Assembly (NCBI RefSeq): GCF_009649685.1
Contig: NZ_WJPK01000001.1
Location: forward strand, 376,760-440,759
Origin: Flavobacteriaceae bacterium EG-1
GTDB taxonomy: Bacteria > Bacteroidota > Bacteroidia > Flavobacteriales > Flavobacteriaceae
DNA: 64,000 bases
Direction: 5' to 3'
Positions 43,732 through 54,045 of this stretch are shown piece after piece (positions within the stretch are counted from its first letter, which is position 1; each line of letters begins with the position of its first letter). A model generated the notes under the pieces. It saw only the letters and a list, made by a program, of their open reading frames with translations. It was not told where the DNA came from and ran no database searches. The translations under genes and the position numbers were made by a program.

Positions 43732-44850
43732 CTAGCTATTGAGCATCACAGGCATTACTAACATTGTCACCAATTCACCTTCATCAAGTCCATCAGCCGG
43801 AGTTAAAATACCAGCTCTATTTGGTAAACTCATTTCAACAGATACTTCATCGGCATTTAAATTATTCAGCATTTCAGTAAGAAATCTTGAATTAAATCCT
43901 ATTTGCATGTCATCACCTTGATAAGAGCATGTAAGACGCTCTTCGGCTTTATTACTGTAATCTATATCTTCAGCAGAAATATTTAATTCAGCACCTGCAA
44001 TTTTAAGCCGAATTTGATGTGTAGTTTTATTTGAAAATATAGCTACTCTTCGCACAGAGCTTAAAAATTGGGATCTAGAAATTGTTAATTTATTTGGATT
44101 CTCTTTTGGTATTACGGCTTCGTAATTTGGGTATTTGCCATCAATTAATCTACAAATTAGAATAGTATTTCCAAAGATAAATTTAGCATTAACATCGTTG
44201 TATTCTATGGTTACATCATCTTCACTACCAGCTAAGATTCCTTTTAATAAGTTCAATGGTTTCTTAGGCATAATAAATTCAGCAACCTCAGAAGAAGAAA
44301 CGTCTTCTCTTTGATATTTCACTAATTTATGAGCATCAGTAGCTACAAAGGTTAAATTTTCAGGAGAAAATTGAAAGAAAACACCACTCATTACAGGTCT
44401 TAAATCGTCATTACCTGCAGCAAAAATTGTTTTATCAATAGCGGTAGCCAAGATATCGCCCATTATAGTTGTAGTACTAGGATTTGCAAGTTCTACAGCC
44501 TTTGGAAATTCAGTGCCATCCGCATAAGCTAAAGCATACTTACCATGTTCCGAACTAATTTCAATAGTATTATTATCAGATACTACAAAAGTTAAAGGTT
44601 GTTCGGGAAAGGTCTTTAAAGTATCTAACAACAAACGAGCGGGTACTGCGATATTGCCCTCATTATCTGAATCTACTTCTAAAACAGAACTTAAAGTCGT
44701 TTCAAGGTCAGAAGCCGACACAGTTAATTCATTTTTATTCAATGCGAATAAAAAGTTATCCAATATTGGCAATGTATTACTGTTATTGATAACACCTCCT
44801 AGAACTTGTAGCTCTTTGAGTAAATAAGTACTTGATACGATAAATTTCAT
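43732..44850 (-). CDS. dnaN: DNA polymerase III subunit beta (sliding clamp)
   Basis: A 372-residue homologue of the beta clamp, which tethers DNA polymerase III to DNA. It has the three-domain length and typical sequences MKFIVSSTYLLKELQVLGGV, AVPARLLLDTLKTFPEQPL, FVATDAHKLVKYQ, RLIDGKYPNYEAVIPK, FNSRFLTEML and the C-terminal VTMLVMPVML. It is transcribed toward the DUF4870 gene and ends at the shared terminator. In this phylum dnaN is often not next to dnaA, as here. Confidence 0.97.
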   Translation of the reverse strand: MKFIVSSTYLLKELQVLGGVINNSNTLPILDNFLFALNKNELTVSASDLETTLSSVLEVDSDNEGNIAVPARLLLDTLKTFPEQPLTFVVSDNNTIEISSEHGKYALAYADGTEFPKAVELANPSTTTIMGDILATAIDKTIFAAGNDDLRPVMSGVFFQFSPENLTFVATDAHKLVKYQREDVSSSEVAEFIMPKKPLNLLKGILAGSEDDVTIEYNDVNAKFIFGNTILICRLIDGKYPNYEAVIPKENPNKLTISRSQFLSSVRRVAIFSNKTTHQIRLKIAGAELNISAEDIDYSNKAEERLTCSYQGDDMQIGFNSRFLTEMLNNLNADEVSVEMSLPNRAGILTPADGLDEGELVTMLVMPVMLNS

Positions 44851-45241
44851 CAGATTGATCTAGTTTTTGGCTTTTTTCTTCTACGAAAATTTCAATTTAT
44901 AGGGGCTTACGAAAGATGAATCTCTTCCTCGCCAATCTCACAAAGATATTTGAAATGTACTTTTTGAGGAAACAAACTTATCAACATTAGTTGAATAAAA
45001 TTAAAGTACAACTCTGCTGAATTTTTTGAGGTTATAATTAATGTTAAACCATTCGAAACAATAGTGTTTACTATAGAATATCGCGTTTTCAACTAAATTA
45101 ATAATGTGCTGTGTTCTGGTTCCTATACAATTAGAGAATACAAATGTTTATAAGTTATAGTTCGCTAATTTGTATTTCATCGACAAATGTTGAGAACAAG
45201 GCTAAATAATTCATTTGCCCTAAGCTCTTAATTAGGTGCAA
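44851..45241. other. Intergenic region
   Basis: About 390 bases upstream of dnaN. One short minus-strand frame (44907-45092) starts at TTG and resembles nothing I know; I do not accept it. No RNA or repeat is evident. Confidence 0.4.
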
Positions 45242-45532
45242 TTATGATTCTATTTTTGCGAGGCTCCATGCTTCAGGTTTATCTGCAAAAAGTACTTTTG
45301 TCTTAGACCAAATAGTTTTGAAATAATCTGAATTTCTGTAATTATTTAATGCTATTTCATCTTTCCAATGACTATGTGTAAAGAAAATTTGATCATTTTC
45401 TGTGTCCTGATAAAGTTCCAGAAATATGAATCCATCAAAGGTTTTAATGTGTTCTCTATGTGGTTCAAAAATTTCCAAAAAATCATTAATATAATTTTCT
45501 TTGAAATTTAGCTTTACAATTCGAATTAACAT
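45242..45532 (-). CDS. Antibiotic biosynthesis monooxygenase (ABM) family protein
   Basis: A 96-residue ferredoxin-like-fold protein of the ABM/quinol monooxygenase-like family: MLIRIVKLNFKENYINDFLE, then DGFIFLELYQDTEN and FFTHSHWKDEIALNNYRNSD. Such small enzymes often act on quinols or serve as heme or stress-related proteins; the substrate here is unknown. Its ATG overlaps the stop of the upstream gene (TAATG), so translation is coupled. Confidence 0.85.
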   Translation of the reverse strand: MLIRIVKLNFKENYINDFLEIFEPHREHIKTFDGFIFLELYQDTENDQIFFTHSHWKDEIALNNYRNSDYFKTIWSKTKVLFADKPEAWSLAKIES

Positions 45533-46362
45533 TACTTAAAGTTAATGGTTATTGAATCGAGGTAATCTAATCCTAATAAAGAGTGTGCACTTCCACCTGC
45601 TTTTGGATTACTTTTATAAATAGCTATTTCGATATAATTTGCTGAGTTGTATAATGCAAGCAATTCACCTGGTCCTTTTCGTTTACTTTTTTCAAGGTTA
45701 AAGTCAATTATATCACTATACTTTTGATGTATTTTAGTAAGTATTTTTGTTCTGGCTTGAATCTCAAAATTGCGTCCTTTTCTGTAAGCCTCAAAAAAGT
45801 TCTTATGTATATTGGTAACTACGTTTCCATAATTATCTATATATAAAACAACACCAGATATTTTATTACCACCATCAGAAACACTTGGAGCTAAATCTCT
45901 AACTTCAAGTAAATTTTTATAGGGCTTACCCACAACTTCTAATGTTCCTCCACGAGCTATATGACAGGCAACACGTACAAAAACCTCATTTGTTGGAAAA
46001 GAACTAGACTCCGAATTATGTATGGCGATTTCAACCACTTTAGTTGGGGGTAAATCAGAGTTTAGCAGGCCAATTATTCCGTTATCTGCACATATAAAAT
46101 AATGGCCATCCATTAATACGGCAATATGTTTGGTTTCAACTGTAGGTTCGGCGTCTACTCCGATAACATGAACTGTACCTTCTGGGAAATGTTTATAAGA
46201 ATTTTGTAATATATAAGCACATTCTTGAATATTAAATGGTCCGATATTATGTGAAATATCAACAATAGTAACGTTAGGTAGCTCTTTGTATATAGACCCT
46301 TTGATGGCCCCTACAAAATGGTCTTTTAATCCGAAATCAGTAGTTAGAGTAATAATTGCCAT
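45532..46362 (-). CDS. SAM hydroxide adenosyltransferase (DUF62) family protein
   Basis: A 276-residue member of the SAM-dependent hydroxide adenosyltransferase/fluorinase superfamily, whose common members hydrolyse SAM to adenosine and methionine. The N-terminal TLTTDFGLKDHFVGAIKG contains the key Asp. YFICADNGIIGLL and GVVLYIDNYGNVVTNI carry the other conserved motifs, and the C-terminal domain ends in SAHSLLGLDYLDSI. It is divergent from phoH and coupled to the ABM gene. Confidence 0.93.
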   Translation of the reverse strand: MAIITLTTDFGLKDHFVGAIKGSIYKELPNVTIVDISHNIGPFNIQECAYILQNSYKHFPEGTVHVIGVDAEPTVETKHIAVLMDGHYFICADNGIIGLLNSDLPPTKVVEIAIHNSESSSFPTNEVFVRVACHIARGGTLEVVGKPYKNLLEVRDLAPSVSDGGNKISGVVLYIDNYGNVVTNIHKNFFEAYRKGRNFEIQARTKILTKIHQKYSDIIDFNLEKSKRKGPGELLALYNSANYIEIAIYKSNPKAGGSAHSLLGLDYLDSITINFK

Positions 46363-46488
46363 ACCGCAATGTTGATATGTTTATCAAATGTCAGACTAAA
46401 TTTTGTGTAAATTTGTTGAACAAAACTATAACAAAAAAATAGCCTTCCGAAATTTATCTTTTGTAATAATTCAAAACAAACATACTCT

Positions 46489-47442
46489 TTGAACGAACTA
46501 GAATTAGAACTTACTGAAATAAACCCAAGAGACTTTTTTGGTCAGGGAAACGAAAATATTAATTTAATAAAAAAGTATTTTCCTAAGCTCAAAATTGTAG
46601 CAAGAGGAAGTAAAATAAAAGTTTTTGGTGATAAAGAGCTTTTAGAAGAATTTGATAAGCGATTTTATATGCTTATGGAGCATGTCTCGAAATACAATAA
46701 AATGGACGAGAACACTATTGAACGAATTTTAACGAGCAATGGAAAAGAAGACTACGAATCGCCAGATAATAGTGGTGAAACATTAGTGCATGGTGTTAGT
46801 GGTAAATTAATAAAAGCTCGTACGGTAAACCAACGTAAGTTAGTAGATGCTGCAAAGAATTACGATATGGTTTTTGCTATAGGTCCTGCCGGTACAGGTA
46901 AAACATATACAGGAGTAGCTTTAGCTGTTAAAGCACTAAAAGAGAAGCAGGTAAAGCGAATTATATTAACGAGACCTGCAGTTGAAGCCGGTGAAAATTT
47001 AGGTTTTTTGCCCGGTGATTTAAAAGAGAAATTAGATCCTTATATGCAACCGTTGTACGATGCATTGCGAGATATGATTCCTTCTGAAAAATTAGTACAT
47101 TATATAGATAACGGAACGATACAAATTGCTCCAATGGCTTTTATGAGAGGGCGTACTTTAGATAATGCATTTGTAATATTAGACGAAGCTCAAAATACCA
47201 CACACGCTCAGATGAAAATGTTTCTTACTAGAATGGGTAAGAACGCAAAATTTTTATTGACGGGTGATCCTGGTCAAATAGATTTACCAAGACGTGTTAT
47301 TTCTGGACTTAAAGAAGCTATTTTAGTTTTAAAAAATGTTGAGGGAATAAAAATTATTTATTTGGACGATAAGGATGTAATTCGTCATAAGCTTGTAAAA
47401 AAGGTAATTACAGCCTATAAAAGTATTGAACACGAAAATTAA
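46489..47442 (+). CDS. PhoH family ATPase
   Basis: A 317-residue PhoH-like protein. An N-terminal KH-like domain (LKIVARGSKIKVFGDKELL) precedes the P-loop GPAGTGKTYTG, VILTRP-like IILTRPAVEAGENLGFLPG, and the Walker B region FVILDEAQNTTHAQMKMFLT with TGDPGQID. PhoH-like proteins are RNA-related ATPases acting with ribosome maturation factors. The TTG start is chosen because homologues begin with a similar M-N-E-L sequence and no nearby ATG fits. purC follows after 20 bases. Confidence 0.93.
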   Translation: MNELELELTEINPRDFFGQGNENINLIKKYFPKLKIVARGSKIKVFGDKELLEEFDKRFYMLMEHVSKYNKMDENTIERILTSNGKEDYESPDNSGETLVHGVSGKLIKARTVNQRKLVDAAKNYDMVFAIGPAGTGKTYTGVALAVKALKEKQVKRIILTRPAVEAGENLGFLPGDLKEKLDPYMQPLYDALRDMIPSEKLVHYIDNGTIQIAPMAFMRGRTLDNAFVILDEAQNTTHAQMKMFLTRMGKNAKFLLTGDPGQIDLPRRVISGLKEAILVLKNVEGIKIIYLDDKDVIRHKLVKKVITAYKSIEHEN

Positions 47443-47462
47443 TTTTAAAGTATCCCTAATAA

Positions 47463-48410
47463 ATGAGCAACACAATTACCGAAACAAATTTCAATTTTCC
47501 GGGACAAAAAAGTATTTATAAAGGAAAAGTTCGTGAAGTATATACCCTAGCGGATGATTTATTATTAATGGTAGCTACTGATCGATTATCGGCATTTGAT
47601 GTTGTAATGCCCAAAGGTATTCCATATAAAGGTCAAATTCTTAACCAGATAGCAACTAAAATGATGGCTGCTACAGAAGACATTGTGCCAAACTGGTTAA
47701 TAGCAACACCAGACCCTAATGTAGCCATTGGCCATGCTTGTGAACCATTTAAGGTTGAAATGGTTATTAGAGGTTATTTGTCTGGTCATGCGGCCAGAGA
47801 ATATAGCGCAGGTAAAAGAATATTATGTGGAGTTACGATGCCTGAAGGCATGAAGGAAAATGATAAATTTCCCACTCCGATAATTACACCAGCTACTAAA
47901 GCTGAAATGGGTAATCATGACGAGGATATTTCTAAAGCAGATATATTAGGCAAAAAAATAGTTTCAGAGGAAGATTATATTATTCTCGAAAATTATACAA
48001 AAGCACTTTTTGAAAGAGGTACGGAAATTGCGGCATCAAGAGGATTAATTTTAGTTGATACTAAATATGAGTTTGGCAAAACCAGAGATGGAAAAATAGT
48101 TTTAATTGACGAAATTCACACTCCGGACTCCTCTAGATATTTCTATGCAGATGGCTATCAAGAAAGACAAGATAAAGGAGAATCTCAAAAGCAATTGTCG
48201 AAAGAATTTGTTCGGCAATGGTTAATTCAAAATAATTTTCAAGGTTTGGAAGGACAATCAGTTCCAGAAATGTCTGATGAATATATTAATTCGGTTTCTG
48301 AAAGATATATAGAACTTTATGAAAATATTACTGGCGAAACTTTTGTGAAGGCCGATATTTCGAACATTCAAGAACGAATTGAGAATAATGTACTCGATTA
48401 TATGAAGTAA
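47463..48410 (+). CDS. purC: Phosphoribosylaminoimidazole-succinocarboxamide synthase
   Basis: A 315-residue SAICAR synthetase, the purine-pathway enzyme joining CAIR and aspartate with ATP. Family motifs are [66 protein letters not shown] and [17 protein letters not shown]. The length is that of the long (eukaryote/Bacteroidota-like) form. Same direction as phoH and probably in its operon. Confidence 0.97.
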   Translation: MSNTITETNFNFPGQKSIYKGKVREVYTLADDLLLMVATDRLSAFDVVMPKGIPYKGQILNQIATKMMAATEDIVPNWLIATPDPNVAIGHACEPFKVEMVIRGYLSGHAAREYSAGKRILCGVTMPEGMKENDKFPTPIITPATKAEMGNHDEDISKADILGKKIVSEEDYIILENYTKALFERGTEIAASRGLILVDTKYEFGKTRDGKIVLIDEIHTPDSSRYFYADGYQERQDKGESQKQLSKEFVRQWLIQNNFQGLEGQSVPEMSDEYINSVSERYIELYENITGETFVKADISNIQERIENNVLDYMK

Positions 48411-48424
48411 TAATTATTTACGAA

Positions 48425-49084
48425 TTATCGCATCAATTTTTTTAGACTGAATTTCGATTTCTTTTTAAGTTTCTCAATTATTTTCAAAAAGGCTATAGCC
48501 GTTATATAACTATCGCCTAATGCCGTATGCCTATCCTTCTTGGCTATATCAAATTTTTCCGCTAATTCATCCAACGAATATTGTTCTTTACGTGTTAATA
48601 AAGGTGAATATATAAGCGTTTTTTTATATAAGTAAGAAGTGTCCAAAACTTTATTTTGCAGTTTAGGTAATCCATATCTTTCTAAAGCACAGTTTAGCAT
48701 TTTCATATCGAAACCAGCATGATGAGCTACAATTACTGAATTTCTTAAAAACTTCAAAAATTGTTGAATGGCTTCTAATTCAGAAATACAATTTTTACGT
48801 TCATCTCTTAAAATACCATGAATTTCGACATTTGCCGCATGATAAAAATATTGGTCTAAATAAACCTCAAAACTTTCAGATACAATTATGGTGCTGTTTT
48901 TTAATGAAAGTGCACCTATACTTAAAATACGGTCGTTCTCATAGTCAAAACCAGTGGTTTCGGTATCAAGAACTACAAAACGAATTTCATTAATGTTATC
49001 GGGTAGTTTTTGATTAAAGGCTTCTTCGTAATCGTGCCAAAAATCTGGTAGATGAACATTTTTCTTTTTCTTGAATAATCTCAT
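48425..49084 (-). CDS. DnaQ-like 3'-5' exonuclease
   Basis: A 219-residue DEDDh exonuclease from the ATG at 49084, which overlaps the upstream stop (TGATG). Exo I is VVLDTETTGFDYENDRI, Exo II is VAHHAGFDMKMLN and Exo III is HTALGDSYITA. Homologues are annotated as DNA polymerase III epsilon-like proteins. Its tight coupling to a cyclic-nucleotide/CBS/DUF294 protein is a recurring pair, which suggests a nucleotide-regulated or repair-type exonuclease rather than the replicative proofreader. Confidence 0.9.
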   Translation of the reverse strand: MRLFKKKKNVHLPDFWHDYEEAFNQKLPDNINEIRFVVLDTETTGFDYENDRILSIGALSLKNSTIIVSESFEVYLDQYFYHAANVEIHGILRDERKNCISELEAIQQFLKFLRNSVIVAHHAGFDMKMLNCALERYGLPKLQNKVLDTSYLYKKTLIYSPLLTRKEQYSLDELAEKFDIAKKDRHTALGDSYITAIAFLKIIEKLKKKSKFSLKKLMR

Positions 49085-51006
49085 CAACTTAAAAGATTTG
49101 CAACCATAAAACGCACTTTTATTAGTTCTTGTAATTCTTTAATTGTTTTAAAAGTGCGTTTAAGTTTAATTTTTTCTTCCTTACTAAGTGTGTCCAAGGC
49201 AATAAAGCGGCCAGAATCATTATGTAATAAACCCTGTTTCGTTCTAAATTTTAAAAGTGCTTTGGTGGCATAGGAGCATGCTAAAAATAACTCTTGACTA
49301 TTAGGTTCTAATTCTGCCAAACGTTCAAACCTTTCAGCAGTATTATTTATCGATTTTATTTGATGCGAAAGTATAAGTACTCGTGCACCATCTACTAAGG
49401 GCATTAATGCTCTTCGTTTTAAATCAAAGAAATCCTTATGAGCACCATCATCTTCAACTAAGAATGATCTAAAAAAGCCAGACGGAGAAGGATTTTGTAG
49501 TGCTCCACTTGCCAAATGTCTAAAGAATACTGGGTACGTTGATGTCTCCTTAAATATATGTTCGGTTAATTCATCAGCCAAGTCTTTTTCTCCATAAACT
49601 ATCGTGAAGTCAAAAAATATTGCGGATAAAAGAACTTCTTCAGGACCTGGGTATGAAATCCAATGTCCAACAGTAGATTTCCATTGAGACAAACTTAAAC
49701 ACCATTTTGGATTGGATCCCATCATTTCGGCGGGACAATATTCGTAACCAATCTTCATTAGTCCTTTAGTTATAATTTGAGCTAATTGTACAAAGTATTC
49801 ACTTGTTTCAGTTAATTCAGTTTCAGGCACATCCTCAAAAATTAGCGCATTGTCTTGATCTGTATGCAGTAATTGCTCACTTCTACCTTGACTACCCATG
49901 CTCAACCATGCGAATTTAATAGGTGGTTCTGTGCTCATTCGCTTTAATGAAAGCTCAATTACCTGTTTAACACAAGCATCATTAAGTTCAGAAATAATAC
50001 GAGAAGTTAAGGTCATTGGTATATTCTGATCTAAATATCCTTGAAGTAAATTCATGATGCTTTTTCTAATCAGTTTTATCTTTTTTACCTTTCTAGCCCT
50101 TTTTATGGCTTTCATCAGTACCGCAGGGTTGTTCCCTAGAGTTAACATCAAATCATGTTTAGAAAGAATACCAACCGCAGCTGTATTTACTGTACCATCT
50201 TCTGTAAGGCATAAATGACTAATATTACTTTTCATCATGGCCATTTGAGCTTGTGAAACTGTCATGGTATTGGGATAGGTAATAACTGGTGAGCTCATAA
50301 TACTATAGGCTTTAGCTGTAATGGGTAATAGGCCAGTAGCCACTTTATTGCGAATGTCTTTATCAGTGATAATACCTATAGGTAATTTGTTCTCTACAAC
50401 TAACATAGCACCAACTCTTTTTTTGGTCATTCTTTCCGCAATCGCTTTAATAGTGGTTGATTTAGTACAGCATACAATTTTTTTAGAATAGGTTACTTGT
50501 TGCAAATCAAACATTACATTGTCGGAGCCATTGTTGCTTTCAGATGCCTTTTCACTTACTAACTGTCCTTTTTGTTTAATGGAATACGGATTTCTAGTAT
50601 TCGAAGCAAAGCTTTCTAAAAGAAAATTACTAACATCTTGATAGTTTTGCGAATACGGACGAAAGGCCTCTAAAGGAATAGCATAAAGAATACTTTCTTC
50701 TAACGCGTAAGCATCCATTTTATAGTTTTCATTAGCAATCAATGGTCTTAAACCAAAAATATCTCCCTCATCACACATATCTAATAAAGAGTCCTTCTCT
50801 TTATTTTTCAAAATAACAGCACCTTTATGAACTACGTAAAAACATTCATGGGGTATCTCATCAGTTTCAAATATAAAACTTCCTTTATCTCGATAAACAA
50901 TAGAAACTTTTCCTGCTAGCATTTCTAAATCTGATTTGCTAATAGCATTAAAAGGGGGAAAGCGCTTTAAGAAATCTGCAACACGTATAGATATGGTATT
51001 GTTCAT
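49084..51006 (-). CDS. Cyclic-nucleotide-binding / CBS / DUF294 nucleotidyltransferase-like protein
   Basis: A 640-residue multidomain protein. Residues 10-140 form a cNMP-binding-like beta-barrel (FIFETDEIPHECFYVVHKGA). Two CBS motifs follow (about 175-300; GAMLVVENKLPIGIITDKDI and GILSKHDLMLTLG). A nucleotidyltransferase-like domain carries SMGSQGRSEQLLHTDQDNAL (G-S-x2-R-x-E ... D-x-D), and a C-terminal DUF294 helical domain ends the protein. This is the GlnD-like regulatory architecture. It is coupled to the exonuclease gene by the TGATG overlap. Confidence 0.93.
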   Translation of the reverse strand: MNNTISIRVADFLKRFPPFNAISKSDLEMLAGKVSIVYRDKGSFIFETDEIPHECFYVVHKGAVILKNKEKDSLLDMCDEGDIFGLRPLIANENYKMDAYALEESILYAIPLEAFRPYSQNYQDVSNFLLESFASNTRNPYSIKQKGQLVSEKASESNNGSDNVMFDLQQVTYSKKIVCCTKSTTIKAIAERMTKKRVGAMLVVENKLPIGIITDKDIRNKVATGLLPITAKAYSIMSSPVITYPNTMTVSQAQMAMMKSNISHLCLTEDGTVNTAAVGILSKHDLMLTLGNNPAVLMKAIKRARKVKKIKLIRKSIMNLLQGYLDQNIPMTLTSRIISELNDACVKQVIELSLKRMSTEPPIKFAWLSMGSQGRSEQLLHTDQDNALIFEDVPETELTETSEYFVQLAQIITKGLMKIGYEYCPAEMMGSNPKWCLSLSQWKSTVGHWISYPGPEEVLLSAIFFDFTIVYGEKDLADELTEHIFKETSTYPVFFRHLASGALQNPSPSGFFRSFLVEDDGAHKDFFDLKRRALMPLVDGARVLILSHQIKSINNTAERFERLAELEPNSQELFLACSYATKALLKFRTKQGLLHNDSGRFIALDTLSKEEKIKLKRTFKTIKELQELIKVRFMVANLLS

Positions 51007-51275
51007 AGTACAAATTTAAAGAATTCGTTATCGATAAATTTTACCTTACTAAAATTCAGCTAATAATGTAAATGTAATACTAAGACTAAGTTAAAAGATG
51101 AAATAACTGAAATTGGAATGGAACCTTTAACATTGATTATTATTTAGTGATAATGGAATTAAGTTGTTATTTTTATAAATCCTAAAATAGTAATGACCAT
51201 TATAAGAAATATTAAATAAATTCGTAAATATAGTGGCAATTGCATAATATTTTTATTAAAAAATAAGTACGATTA

Positions 51276-54041
51276 ATGATTAAATACCTCTACCTACTGT
51301 TTATTGTATTACTATGTTCATGTCAGAATTCAGAGGTAAATAAAATTAGTTTTAATCGTGATGTACGTCCAATTTTAAACAACAAATGTTTAAGATGTCA
51401 TGGAGGTGTTAAAGCCAGCGGTCAATTTAGTTTGCTTTTTGAAGAAGATGCTTTTGGAAAAACACAATCGGGTTCTCCTGCAATAGTTAGAGGTAATCAT
51501 TCTAAAAGTGAATTTTACAAGCGTCTAGTACATGAAGATCCTGAGTTACGAATGCCATATGGTGCACCAGCACTCTCACAGGAAGAAATTGATATATTGG
51601 CTAATTGGATTGATCAAGGTGCTAATTGGGAAAAACATTGGGCTTATATTCCGCCAAAAAGAGATATTGTACCACCTAAAATTGATAGTCTGTTTTGGAC
51701 GAAAGGAAAGATTGATCAATTTGTTTACGCCAAAATGAAGGAACACCACTTAAATCCTTCTCCAGAAGCTGATAAAGCAACCTTACTACGAAGATTATAC
51801 TTAGATTTAATAGGTCTGCCACCAACTTCGGAAGAGGTTACAGCATTTATTAATAATAATTCTGTAGACGCTTATGAAAATGAAGTTGATAAAATATTGA
51901 AGTCTTCTCATTTTGGAGAACGTTGGGCAAGTTTGTGGATGGATTTAGCTCGATATGCGGATTCTAAAGGCTATGAGAAGGACTCTAATCGTGAAATATG
52001 GAAGTATAGAGATTACGTAATAAATGCATTTAACAATGACATGCCTTATGATCAATTTTCAATTGAACAGTTAGCCGGTGATTTATTAGAAAACCCTACC
52101 GAGCAACAATTAATTGCTACGGCTTTTCATAGAAATACCTTAGCAAATGATGAAGGTGGTACCGATAATGAAGAATTTCGTATAGCTGCTGTCGTCGAGC
52201 GAGTTGCTACAACTTATGAAGTTTGGCAAGGAACTACCATGGCTTGTGTACAATGTCACAGTCATCCCTACGACCCTTTTCGGCATGATGAGTTTTATCA
52301 ATCAATGGCCTTTTTTAATAATGCAAAAGACAACGATTCCTATTTTGAAGAACCAAAGCTTTTTACATATTCAGATAAGGATAAAAAAGAAGTTGAATCT
52401 TTATTAACATATATTGATTCAGAATTATTACCTGAGGATAAAAGACAAAAGGCAACTTATTTATATGATCAAAAAGAAGCTGTTTTAAAACGACTTGGTT
52501 ATCGCATTCATGAAGCCGAATCGTTTTATGAATCTAGTCCTTTTATAGAACTAGATGAGAGTTTGCAATATTTATGGCAGGTTCAAGATAGTTCCTGGGT
52601 CAAATACGATCAATTAGATTTAGAACAAATTAAAGAAGTTGGTTTTTTTGTTTCTGCCATTATTGATTATGCAGGAGATATAAACATTCATTTAGACTCC
52701 TTAAATGGCCGAAAGATTGGAGAGGTTAAAATCACTAAAACTGGAAACAGTAAAAATGTAATAGAAAATAAAGAAAATATTAAAGAATTTAAAGTCCCTA
52801 TTGATAAGGTTGTTGGTAGACACGATGTTTATTTAAAATTCTACAAAGGAGATAGATACGACGGGCATCTTTTTTATCTAGATAAAATGAGGTTTTATGA
52901 AGAAGAACCACGAATGAATATTTATGATAGTACATTTAATAAAAAACTAAAAAGACTCACTGAAATTCCAACAACGTCTACACCTATTATTCAAGAATTA
53001 ACAGAAAATGAATCTCGTAAGACACATTTGTTTGAAAGGGGCAGCTGGCTAACTTTAGGAAAAGAAGTAGCTCGCGGAATTCCAAATATCTATGGTTATT
53101 CAGAAACGGAAGAACCAAAAGACCGATTGGCATTTGCCAAATGGATGATGAGCGAAGAAAACCCTTTGACTGCTCGTGTTGCAGTAAATCGTTTTTGGGA
53201 ACAAATTTTTGGATTTGGTTTGGTTGAATCTATGGAAGAATTTGGCACACAAGGGGAAAAACCAACCCATCCGGAATTATTAGATTGGTTGGCAGTTCGA
53301 TTTGAAAAAGAGCATAAATGGCATGTGAAACCATTATTACGTGAAATAGTACTTTCGGCTACATACAAACAATCTTCAGATACCGATATTGACAAGATAG
53401 AAAAGGACTCTCGTAATCAGTGGTTAGCTAGAGGGTATAGAACACGGTTGTCAGCGGAGCAGATACGTGATCAAGTTTTATCTGTTAGTGGTTTATTAAA
53501 TCCAACTATAGGTGGTCCGAGTGTAGTTAATAGTAGTGTGGATGGAGGTTGGACAGGGGTTCCCGATTGGGCCATAAAGGGTGATTCTGCTAAATATCGT
53601 AGGTCATTATATACTTTATGGAAACGAGTTACGCCACCAAATGAAATGATTACTTTTGATAGTCCTGATCGTTCTATATGTGCCTCTCGTCGTATTAGAA
53701 CTAATACACCATTACAAGCATTAAATTTATTAAATGATGAGACCTTTTTTGAAGCCTCAAATGCCTTGGCAGAGCAAATGGCAAAGGCAGATGCAAATAT
53801 AGATAATCAGATAAAATATGGTTACTTTAAAGTAATGGGAAGGAATATTACTAAAGAAAAATTAGTGTTATTGAAAGAACTTTTTTTTGATGCTGAGAAT
53901 CATTATAAAGATGAAAAAGATAATTTAGAATTCCCAGCCATAGCCAAAAAGAAAAAAAGTATCGAAAAAAATAGTCTTGCAGCTTTGGCTATAGTTGCAA
54001 ATGCTTTATTGAATTTAGATGAATTTATAGTAAAAGGGTAG
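51276..54041 (+). CDS. PSD1/planctomycete cytochrome c-type lipoprotein (DUF1549/DUF1553)
   Basis: A 921-residue exported protein with a lipoprotein signal (LLFIVLLCSC, lipid-attached Cys16). A c-type heme site CLRCH lies at residues 38-42 within a planctomycete-cytochrome-like domain (FNRDVRPILNNKCLRCHGG). DUF1549 (about 135-350, RWASLWMDLARYADSKGY) and DUF1553 (about 620-890, ARVAVNRFWEQIFGFGLVES; RTNTPLQALNLLNDETF) follow. A middle stretch with LDSLNGRKIGEVKI resembles a carbohydrate-binding insert. It is followed by a DUF1501 gene after 4 bases, the standard pair of this system, whose substrates are thought to be complex polysaccharide-related but are not established. Confidence 0.92.
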   Translation: MIKYLYLLFIVLLCSCQNSEVNKISFNRDVRPILNNKCLRCHGGVKASGQFSLLFEEDAFGKTQSGSPAIVRGNHSKSEFYKRLVHEDPELRMPYGAPALSQEEIDILANWIDQGANWEKHWAYIPPKRDIVPPKIDSLFWTKGKIDQFVYAKMKEHHLNPSPEADKATLLRRLYLDLIGLPPTSEEVTAFINNNSVDAYENEVDKILKSSHFGERWASLWMDLARYADSKGYEKDSNREIWKYRDYVINAFNNDMPYDQFSIEQLAGDLLENPTEQQLIATAFHRNTLANDEGGTDNEEFRIAAVVERVATTYEVWQGTTMACVQCHSHPYDPFRHDEFYQSMAFFNNAKDNDSYFEEPKLFTYSDKDKKEVESLLTYIDSELLPEDKRQKATYLYDQKEAVLKRLGYRIHEAESFYESSPFIELDESLQYLWQVQDSSWVKYDQLDLEQIKEVGFFVSAIIDYAGDINIHLDSLNGRKIGEVKITKTGNSKNVIENKENIKEFKVPIDKVVGRHDVYLKFYKGDRYDGHLFYLDKMRFYEEEPRMNIYDSTFNKKLKRLTEIPTTSTPIIQELTENESRKTHLFERGSWLTLGKEVARGIPNIYGYSETEEPKDRLAFAKWMMSEENPLTARVAVNRFWEQIFGFGLVESMEEFGTQGEKPTHPELLDWLAVRFEKEHKWHVKPLLREIVLSATYKQSSDTDIDKIEKDSRNQWLARGYRTRLSAEQIRDQVLSVSGLLNPTIGGPSVVNSSVDGGWTGVPDWAIKGDSAKYRRSLYTLWKRVTPPNEMITFDSPDRSICASRRIRTNTPLQALNLLNDETFFEASNALAEQMAKADANIDNQIKYGYFKVMGRNITKEKLVLLKELFFDAENHYKDEKDNLEFPAIAKKKKSIEKNSLAALAIVANALLNLDEFIVKG

Positions 54042-54045
54042 CACC

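Noticed and set aside
44907-45092. 61-codon minus-strand frame upstream of dnaN
   Set aside because: TTG start, no recognisable features, overlaps the likely dnaN promoter region.
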